Part shown: positions 1-4,845 of the stretch, in pieces
Layout: every line of letters begins with the position of its first letter
How positions within the stretch are numbered: the stretch's first letter is position 1
Assembly: GCA_026396535.1 (NCBI GenBank)
Contig: JAPLWP010000023.1
Span: 1-6,491, forward strand
Reading direction: 5' to 3'
Source of the DNA: Candidatus Magasanikiibacteriota bacterium
GTDB taxonomy: Bacteria > Patescibacteriota > Patescibacteriia > Magasanikbacterales > GWA2-37-8
Length of the DNA stretch: 6,491 nt
Notes under the pieces: generated by a model
What the model was told of the DNA's origin: nothing
Database searches by the model: none
The model's input: only the letters and a program-made list of their open reading frames with translations
Translations under genes and position numbers: made by a program

Positions 1-327
1 TTTCAAATAACCAAAAAATAATCCTGTAATAAAAATACCACTAGCCAAAGCCAGTCCTGACATCTGATAAATCAAAGCCACTGCCCCACTCACACTTCCC
101 AGCACAGATAGCACCAAAAAAATCGCTAGCACCCGAATACGAAAACTATCCGAAACATCAAAATACTGTCGCAAAAATTTATAAGCGCCAGCGCCAAAAT
201 ATAGGCAAAAAGTGACTAAGACCAACCAGCCAATAGTAGCACTCTGCCAAAAAACTATATTAATCAGGGTAAAGAATGACCAAGTCAGTGCCAGCGTAGC
301 TTCCTTAAATAAAGACAGTTTGTTCAT
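1..327 (-). CDS. Multi-pass membrane protein, N-terminal part (partial)
   Basis: An open frame of 109 codons starts at the ATG at 327-325 and runs leftward off the window edge without a stop. The protein begins MNKLSLFKEATLALTW and is very hydrophobic. I see about four membrane segments, near residues 10-28, 30-49, 65-87 and 89-107. A charged loop at about 50-64 (KFLRQYFDVSDSFRIR) separates the second and third. I recognise no family, and no catalytic motif is visible in the part present. The ATG is favoured because a TGCTATAAT extended -10 element ends just 9 bases upstream of it; there is no Shine-Dalgarno sequence. The gene is divergent from dnaB across a 128-base gap, so it is probably an independent unit and not functionally tied to replication. 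The membrane character is clear; the function is unknown. Confidence 0.75.
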   Translation of the reverse strand, partial: MNKLSLFKEATLALTWSFFTLINIVFWQSATIGWLVLVTFCLYFGAGAYKFLRQYFDVSDSFRIRVLAIFLVLSVLGSVSGAVALIYQMSGLALASGIFITGLFFGYLK

Positions 328-336
328 AATGGCTCT

Positions 337-365
337 ATTATAGCAAAATACCAAAAAAGCGCAAA
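337..365 (-). promoter_or_regulatory. Predicted extended -10 promoter of the leftward membrane gene
   Basis: On the minus strand TGCTATAAT (345-337) is a perfect extended -10 element. The -35 region is poor: TTGCGC at 364-359 matches only the TTG, with a 16-base spacer, which is tolerable with an extended -10. Only 9 bases separate the -10 from the ATG at 327. Transcription should therefore start about 2-3 bases before the start codon, giving a leaderless or near-leaderless mRNA. Predicted from sequence only. Confidence 0.5.
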
Positions 366-417
366 AGTTAGCAATTTAAATATGCACACTTTAGTCACAT
401 ATAGTCCCCAAAATGAC

Positions 418-446
418 TTGCCCAAATATGGGTATTAAGATACCAT
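418..446 (+). promoter_or_regulatory. Predicted dnaB operon promoter
   Basis: TTGCCC (418-423) and TACCAT (441-446) each match the sigma70 consensus hexamers at four of six positions and are separated by the ideal 17 bases. The -10 ends 9 bases before the dnaB ATG at 456, the same distance as for the divergent gene, again implying a near-leaderless transcript. An inverted repeat GGTAT-TAAG-ATACC (431-444) overlaps the spacer and the -10 and could be an operator. Both hexamers are moderate matches in AT-rich DNA, so confidence is limited. Confidence 0.4.
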
Positions 447-455
447 ATACGAACT

Positions 456-1910
456 ATGAGCAATGAACGAGAACTAGATAAAATTCCACCACAAAGCCTA
501 GAAGCCGAAATGTCGCTGCTAGGTTCTTTGTTACTCGACAAAGACGCCATGTTGAAAGTGGCTGATCTTATTCGTGAAGAAGATTTTTACAAACCTGCCA
601 ATGCTCGCATCTTTGAAGTAATCAGCGAGCTGTATGCCAAAAATGAACCGGCCGATCTTTTGACTCTGAGCACCCGCCTGGAAGAAAAAGGTACTTTGGA
701 AATGTGTGGCGGCCGCACTTATCTAGCTACTTTGGTCAACGCGGTACCAACTGCGTCCAATGTAGTGAACTATGCCAACATTGTACATCGCAAAGCGGTG
801 CGCCGTCGTTTGCTTAGCGCTTCTCATGAAATTTCTCGTCTGGGCTATGAAGAAGAAAATGACATTGAAAAAATTCTGGATGAAGCGCAACAAAATTTAT
901 TTGCCGTTTCTCAGATTCACTTTAAACAAACCTTTACTCCGATTCGCAGTGTTTTGACAGATGCTTTTGATCGTATTGATGATCTACACAAAAACAAAGG
1001 ACAGCTCCGCGGTGTGCCGACTGGTTTTACTCAACTAGATAATTTACTGGCTGGTTTACAAAAATCCGATTTAGTCATCTTGGCGGCGCGTCCGAGTGTA
1101 GGTAAAACTTCTTTGGCTTTGGATATGGTGCGCCACGTGGCCACTAAAATAAAAGTTCCAGTGGGCATGTTTTCTCTGGAAATGAGCAAAGAGCAGCTAG
1201 TAGATCGCATGCTTTGTTCCCAGGCCGGTATCGACTTGTGGCGCATGCGCACCGGTCGCCTTTCAGACAAACCGGAAGATGATGATTTTCCTCGTATCGG
1301 TCATGCTATCGGTGTACTATCCGAAGCTCCTATTTTTATTGATGATTCTGGTAGTTTAAACATCATTCAGTTGCGCACCAAAGCACGTCGCTTACAAAGT
1401 GAACACGGTCTGGGATTAATCGTAATCGATTACTTACAGCTGATGAGTTCGCCAAACAGTAAAAGCGACAATCGTGTGCAGGAGGTTGCTGAAATCAGTC
1501 GTGGTCTCAAAGCTCTGGCCCGTGAATTAAATATTCCTATCTTGGCTCTATCCCAGCTATCTCGTACCGTAGAGCAAAGCAAACCGGCTATTCCAAAACT
1601 TTCTCACTTGCGTGAATCTGGTTCTATCGAGCAGGATGCGGATGTGGTATTATTTATCTATCGCAAAACCGCGGACAGAAACTATCGCTTGGAAGATATT
1701 CCACCCGATGAACGCAACACGGCTGAAATTCATATCGCCAAACACAGAAATGGTCCAACTGGCGTAGTGAAAACCGCTTTTGTGGAGCACCTAGCTTCGT
1801 TTAGAAACCTAGACACCACCCACACCGCTCCAAGCACCGCTCCGACATCACAACCACTCAAACCAAAATCCGCTTTTGTAAGACAAAGCAACAACGAACC
1901 AGAATATTAA
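456..1910 (+). CDS. dnaB: Replicative DNA helicase DnaB
   Basis: The hexameric helicase that unwinds the fork ahead of the replisome and recruits primase. The 484 residues are close to the usual family length. An N-terminal helical domain (about 9-110, beginning PPQSLEAEMSLLGSLL) and a linker helix region (about 130-175) are followed by the RecA-like DnaB C-terminal domain (about 186-450). Walker A is ARPSVGKTS (211-219, lysine 217), Walker B is LIVIDYLQLM (321-330, aspartate 325), and the sensing glutamine lies in ILALSQLSR (362-370, Q367). The segment RESGSIEQDADVVLFIYR (386-403) and KHRNGPTG (429-436) carry the conserved basic and arginine-finger residues. I see no intein. The last 30 or so residues are a Thr/Pro/Ser/Gln-rich, probably disordered tail. 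The first ATG is used; no Shine-Dalgarno precedes it and a promoter sits immediately upstream, suggesting leaderless translation. It leads a likely operon with the YbaB gene 26 bases downstream and recR. Confidence 0.97.
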   Translation: MSNERELDKIPPQSLEAEMSLLGSLLLDKDAMLKVADLIREEDFYKPANARIFEVISELYAKNEPADLLTLSTRLEEKGTLEMCGGRTYLATLVNAVPTASNVVNYANIVHRKAVRRRLLSASHEISRLGYEEENDIEKILDEAQQNLFAVSQIHFKQTFTPIRSVLTDAFDRIDDLHKNKGQLRGVPTGFTQLDNLLAGLQKSDLVILAARPSVGKTSLALDMVRHVATKIKVPVGMFSLEMSKEQLVDRMLCSQAGIDLWRMRTGRLSDKPEDDDFPRIGHAIGVLSEAPIFIDDSGSLNIIQLRTKARRLQSEHGLGLIVIDYLQLMSSPNSKSDNRVQEVAEISRGLKALARELNIPILALSQLSRTVEQSKPAIPKLSHLRESGSIEQDADVVLFIYRKTADRNYRLEDIPPDERNTAEIHIAKHRNGPTGVVKTAFVEHLASFRNLDTTHTAPSTAPTSQPLKPKSAFVRQSNNEPEY

Positions 1911-1936
1911 ACATTAAAAAATAATTTTAAAAACAT

Positions 1937-2242
1937 ATGTCCATGCTTGGCAAACTAAAACAGTTCAAAGATTTACGTGATCAAGGAAAAAAATTACAGG
2001 ATTTGATTGGTAACGAATCGGTGACTGTAGATAAATTTGGTGGCAAAGTAGTGCTTACTATGAACGGCAATCTATCTATTACTGGTTTGGCGATTGACCC
2101 AAGTGTACTTACTCCTGATAACAAACAAAAATTGGAAGAAGCAATAAAAGAAGCGCATACTGACGCATTCAAAAAAATGCAGCGTACCATCGCTATGAAA
2201 ATGCAACAATCCGGTGATTTTGACATGCCCGGCCTAAACTAA
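1937..2242 (+). CDS. YbaB/EbfC family nucleoid-associated protein
   Basis: A 101-residue protein matching the YbaB/EbfC family in length and layout: an N-terminal amphipathic helix (about 5-24), a central strand segment VTVDKFGGKVVLTMNGNLSITGLAIDP (split here as VTVDKFGG, 29-36, then KVVLTMNG, 37-44, and LSITGLAIDP, 46-55), and a C-terminal helix (about 62-90). Family members are small dimers that bind DNA and are associated with the nucleoid; their exact role is unsettled. The N-terminal region has few acidic residues in its first helix and the tail is Met/Gln-rich. The neighbourhood supports the call: ybaB immediately upstream of recR is a widely conserved pair, and here the TAA stop abuts the recR ATG with no gap, implying translational coupling. 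The ATG at 1937 lacks a Shine-Dalgarno; a second ATG two codons later (1943) is an equally possible start. Confidence 0.9.
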   Translation: MSMLGKLKQFKDLRDQGKKLQDLIGNESVTVDKFGGKVVLTMNGNLSITGLAIDPSVLTPDNKQKLEEAIKEAHTDAFKKMQRTIAMKMQQSGDFDMPGLN

Positions 2243-2839
2243 ATGTTTTCCCCTAGCATAAACCAACTGATCGACGCTCTCAAAAAACTTCCGTCTGTCG
2301 GAGAACATACCGCACAGCGGTATGTTTTTCATTGGTTGCGCTCGGGCAAAGGTGAAGTAAACGAACTCAAAGAGGCACTAGATAATCTTCTAAAAAATAC
2401 CAAGAGCTGCAGCGTATGCTGGAATTTTTCTGATACCAATCCCTGCACTATTTGCACCAACGACAAACGCGACCACAACCAGATCTGTGTAGTGGCTGAA
2501 GTGCCAGATATTGCGGCTCTAGAAAAAACTTCTGCCTATAGTGGCGTATACCATGTACTGCGCGGCAGTATCGATGGTGGTGATCTGGACCACATGTCTG
2601 AATTGAAAATAAAAGAGTTGCTCAAACGTGTAGAACAAAATAAAGATTTGCAGGAGGTGGTGCTAGCACTGAGCCCGGATATGAGCGGCGAAACTACCAT
2701 GCTATATCTCAAAAAAGAAATTTTGAATCTCAATCCAAAAATAAGAATTACTAGACTAGCGCGCGGATTGCCGATGGGATCTGACTTGCAGTATGCGGAC
2801 GAGATTACATTGGGTAGTGCGCTGAAGAATAGAGTTTAA
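2243..2839 (+). CDS. recR: Recombination mediator protein RecR
   Basis: RecR works with RecO, and RecF where present, to load RecA onto gapped DNA. The 198 residues are the normal length. In order: a helix-hairpin-helix (LPSVGEHTAQRYVFHWL, 16-32), a C4 zinc finger (cysteines 56, 59, 68 and 71), a Toprim domain (about 79-172) containing ICVVAEVPDI, YHVLRG and LSPDMSGETT, and the C-terminal signature RLARGLPMGSDLQYADEITL (171-190). Two Toprim positions differ from the usual form: the first glutamate of the common ICVVE is alanine 85, with a glutamate next to it, and the common VEGEAT reads MSGETT, keeping only E150. RecR is a DNA-binding scaffold, not a catalytic Toprim enzyme, so this need not inactivate it. 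The ATG follows the stop of the YbaB gene directly, without a Shine-Dalgarno, so translation is probably coupled. A bidirectional terminator follows 16 bases after the stop. Confidence 0.95.
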   Translation: MFSPSINQLIDALKKLPSVGEHTAQRYVFHWLRSGKGEVNELKEALDNLLKNTKSCSVCWNFSDTNPCTICTNDKRDHNQICVVAEVPDIAALEKTSAYSGVYHVLRGSIDGGDLDHMSELKIKELLKRVEQNKDLQEVVLALSPDMSGETTMLYLKKEILNLNPKIRITRLARGLPMGSDLQYADEITLGSALKNRV

Positions 2840-2853
2840 ATTTATCTACAAAC

Positions 2854-2882
2854 AAAAAACCCGACTTAATAAGTCGGGTTTT
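2854..2882. terminator. Bidirectional intrinsic terminator between recR and rplU
   Basis: A perfect 12-base-pair hairpin has arms AAAACCCGACTT (2856-2867) and AAGTCGGGTTTT (2871-2882) around a 3-base AAT loop. The core is GC-rich. On the plus strand the right arm ends in four Ts; on the minus strand the A-run at 2854-2859 becomes a six-T tract. The hairpin lies between the convergent stops of recR (2839) and rplU (2893), so one element can end both transcripts. Confidence 0.9.
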
Positions 2883-2892
2883 GAATTTATTC

Positions 2893-3213
2893 TTAAACGA
2901 TTTCCACTTCAGTAAATCTCTGTCTCTGACCGTGTACTTTATGGAAACGAACTTTGTTCTTGAACTTTTCTACACGCAAAGTTGGATATTTACCCTGTTT
3001 GAGCACTTTACCAACCACAGCGGCACCTTCCAAATAAGGTTTACCAAGTTCAACCAAATTTCCTTCTTCGTCAGCTTTCAAAAGTACTTTTTCGAATTTG
3101 TATTCAGTACCTTCTTCTACTGCGATGTTTTCTTTATTCAATTTTTCAATTTTTAGTTTATCACCGGATGCGACGATATACTGTTTGCCGCCGGTAGCAA
3201 TAATGGAGATCAT
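2893..3213 (-). CDS. rplU: 50S ribosomal protein bL21
   Basis: A 106-residue large-subunit ribosomal protein that binds 23S rRNA. The start IATGGKQYIVASGDKLKIEKL (GGKQY at 8-12) and the basic C-terminal signature KFKNKVRFHKVHGQRQRF (83-100) followed by TEVEI are typical, and the length is within a few residues of bacterial L21. In most bacteria rplU is followed by rpmA (bL27), often with obg; here it stands alone and runs into a terminator opposite recR, so bL27 must be elsewhere. A strong promoter lies 79 bases upstream, and the roughly 72-base leader can fold. The only Shine-Dalgarno-like sequence, AAGGG, is too far from the ATG (about 15 bases) to be convincing. Confidence 0.97.
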   Translation of the reverse strand: MISIIATGGKQYIVASGDKLKIEKLNKENIAVEEGTEYKFEKVLLKADEEGNLVELGKPYLEGAAVVGKVLKQGKYPTLRVEKFKNKVRFHKVHGQRQRFTEVEIV

Positions 3214-3285
3214 AATTTTAGATTAAAGGCCCTTTTTATTGAGTCCAGCGAAGATGAACTACGGGCGACTTTTTAGATATAAACA
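3214..3285 (-). promoter_or_regulatory. Possible structured 5' leader of rplU
   Basis: The predicted transcript has a leader of about 72 bases. By eye, AGUUC (3260-3256) can pair with GGACU (3246-3242) around the 9-base loop AUCUUCGCU. An outer stem GCCC (3266-3263) with GGGC (3232-3229) would enclose it and mask the only AGGG-like sequence before the gene. Ribosomal protein leaders are often autoregulatory, and L21 leaders are known in other bacteria, but I do not recognise this as one of the named L21 motifs. The stems are short and may be fortuitous. Confidence 0.25.
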
Positions 3286-3291
3286 GGTTTG

Positions 3292-3320
3292 ATTGTATCA
3301 AATTTAGCCAAAAATGTCAA
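3292..3320 (-). promoter_or_regulatory. Strong sigma70-type promoter for rplU
   Basis: On the minus strand, a perfect TTGACA (3320-3315) and TACAAT (3297-3292, five of six matches to TATAAT) are separated by exactly 17 bases. Transcription should start near 3285. It sits in the gap between the DUF192 gene stop and rplU, so rplU is probably transcribed independently of the upstream clp operon, although I see no terminator separating them. Confidence 0.75.
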
Positions 3321-3332
3321 GGATAGACTAAA

Positions 3333-3800
3333 TTACCGACTGATTTGCACATTATCCCCTATTTTCAAATGTAAATTATCCATGGATCCGGCTTTCAATT
3401 CCAGCACGCTATTGGATATATCTCTAGCGGCATATGGTGTCAGCTCAGCCTCAGTCGTGACTGGATCTAGCGGTACATTGGGTGCCATGTCCACAATTTT
3501 ATTATCTTTTATCCAAATGATATCTATTGGAAACTGCATATCACGCATCACGAATACATGCTGCACGGCTGATGGAAATAAAAATATCATTCCATCGTAC
3601 TCTCCTAGATCTTTGCGTCCACCTAGTCCTTTGACCCAGTGTTTGATATTATCGGACACCAAAACATTAAGGGCACGATTGTTTATTGTCACCTGCGCTT
3701 TTGGCCAATAATAATCGTAATACATTTTTAAACCAAAAGAAAATAAAACTATTAATCCCAAAACGACTAATTGCCAACTGTTATTTTTATTTTTTTCCAT
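3333..3800 (-). CDS. Membrane-anchored DUF192 family protein
   Basis: A 155-residue protein. One N-terminal membrane segment (about 10-28, LVVLGLIVLFSFGL) follows a basic start (MEKNKNN) with no lipobox cysteine, so it is probably an uncleaved anchor with the domain outside the membrane. Residues about 36-153 match DUF192: a VSDNIKHWVKGLGGRKDL segment (48-65) like the family's 'ERxxGLMgR' stretch, DGMIFLFP (69-76), FVMRDMQFPIDIIWI (83-97) like the common 'fWMkNt.iPLDiiFi', and VLELKAG (132-138) near the end. The family's biochemical role is unknown. The first 14 bases overlap the end of the upstream sugar-phosphate transferase gene in another frame, pointing to cotranscription and coupled translation. 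There is no Shine-Dalgarno. The family call is firm; the function is open. Confidence 0.9.
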   Translation of the reverse strand: MEKNKNNSWQLVVLGLIVLFSFGLKMYYDYYWPKAQVTINNRALNVLVSDNIKHWVKGLGGRKDLGEYDGMIFLFPSAVQHVFVMRDMQFPIDIIWIKDNKIVDMAPNVPLDPVTTEAELTPYAARDISNSVLELKAGSMDNLHLKIGDNVQISR

Positions 3801-4845
3801 ATAACTGTTTTTTAGAAACTACCGCTTCTAGGATCATAACAATAAGTATGAGACAAAGCAAGGTAACCAATTTCCAGCCGCTGGTCATAAACAACGCCGA
3901 CAATCCAAACAAAGCGGCAAAGAGATAGAAAATTAAAACTGCTTGCCACTGTGCGAGTCCGCTATCTACCAGACGAAAATGGAGATGACGACGGTCGCCT
4001 TCAGAAATTGATTGCTTATTTTTTAAGCGGCCAATAATTACATACACGAGATCAATAATTGGCACAGCCATTACGAGGAGCGCAGTCGCGATTTTACTTC
4101 CAGCGATAATAGCGATAGTGCCGAGCATCAGACCCAAAAATTGCCCACCGCCTTCACCCAAAAATATTTTAGCCGGATTGAAATTTAAAAATAAAAATCC
4201 TAGACAACTACCGGCCAAAGTAAATGCAATCGCGGATACATCCGGCTGAAAAAATTTGGTGGTGCCGCCAGCAAGTGCCGCGACCGACAAGGCTCCAACC
4301 ATCACTACACCCGTAGCTAGACCATCTAGCCCGTCCAAAATTTTTACGGTATAGATCATACCCATGAGCCACAGAAACGCCAACACTTCTACACCTACCA
4401 AGATAGTACCAAAAGCTTGAGTTTGAATTTTCCAAAAATCTAGTCCTATTGTCCCGCCAAACGGATTGGTAATACCATCAAAATTTAATCCTCCGGCTAA
4501 AACTACTAATACTGCCACAGCCGATAATAATAAACGATAATGATAGGCAATTTTAAATTTATCATCACAATATCCTACAATCACCAAAATCAGACTGGCT
4601 ATAAAAAATAAAACCAGCTGACGCGCACTGAGATGACGAAAAACAATTCCACTATAATTATATAGATAAAAAACTACGAGCCAAAAAGAAGCGAAGATAG
4701 CCGTACCACCCAAAAGAGGAATAGATTTTTTGTGCTTTTTGCGTGCTTCATTGGGCACATCTACTATCTGCCATTTTTGCGCGAAAAATTTCACTGCAAA
4801 AGTAAATAATAAAGATAGTACCGCGGCGGCTAAAAAATATATCAT
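3787..4845 (-). CDS. MraY/WecA-family polyprenyl-phosphate sugar-1-phosphate transferase
   Basis: A 352-residue polytopic membrane enzyme of glycosyltransferase family 4. Members transfer a phospho-sugar from a UDP-sugar to undecaprenyl phosphate on the inner membrane face, starting peptidoglycan (MraY) or teichoic acid, O-antigen and other glycans (WecA, TagO). About ten hydrophobic segments are present. Family motifs: IPLLGGTAIF (42-51), GYCDDKFK (91-98; aspartates 94-95), VKILDGLDGLATG (167-179), NPAKIFLGEGGGQFLG (223-238), PIID (262-265) and the C-terminal cytoplasmic motif GDRRHLHFRL (283-292). The HLHFRL motif resembles WecA/TagO-type enzymes more than classic MraY, so I give no symbol. 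Two usual residues differ: lysine 168 where the family normally has asparagine, and glutamate 231 where the aspartate of 'FxGDxG' is expected. The start ATG overlaps the TGA of the clp gene (ATGA), and the end overlaps the DUF192 gene by 14 bases. The sugar substrate cannot be told from sequence. Confidence 0.9.
   Translation of the reverse strand: MIYFLAAAVLSLLFTFAVKFFAQKWQIVDVPNEARKKHKKSIPLLGGTAIFASFWLVVFYLYNYSGIVFRHLSARQLVLFFIASLILVIVGYCDDKFKIAYHYRLLLSAVAVLVVLAGGLNFDGITNPFGGTIGLDFWKIQTQAFGTILVGVEVLAFLWLMGMIYTVKILDGLDGLATGVVMVGALSVAALAGGTTKFFQPDVSAIAFTLAGSCLGFLFLNFNPAKIFLGEGGGQFLGLMLGTIAIIAGSKIATALLVMAVPIIDLVYVIIGRLKNKQSISEGDRRHLHFRLVDSGLAQWQAVLIFYLFAALFGLSALFMTSGWKLVTLLCLILIVMILEAVVSKKQLYGKK

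Noticed and set aside
380..388. DnaA-box-like ATATGCACA upstream of dnaB, and TTATCTACA at 2842-2850 after recR
   Set aside because: Each has one mismatch to TTATNCACA. Several such matches are expected by chance in 6.5 kb on two strands, and there is no cluster to suggest an origin.
1833..1885. Thr/Pro/Ser-rich end of dnaB as a repeat or frameshifted tail
   Set aside because: There is no exact nucleotide repeat, and low-complexity C-terminal tails are common in DnaB. The conserved domain ends before it and the frame stays intact to a TAA.
2881..3156. Plus-strand open frame opposite rplU
   Set aside because: It is the antisense shadow of a clear bL21 gene. Its Phe-rich translation reflects Lys/Glu codons on the other strand and resembles no family.
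3241..3275. Possible plus-strand terminator GAGTC...GACTT followed by Ts
   Set aside because: The stem is only five pairs with one wobble and a loop over 20 bases. No plus-strand gene ends here, and the T-run is better read as part of the rplU leader on the other strand.
3289..3928. Two plus-strand open frames of 80 and 140 codons across the DUF192 region
   Set aside because: They lie opposite well-supported DUF192 and transferase coding sequence, overlap each other, and have no promoter, ribosome site or recognisable domain.
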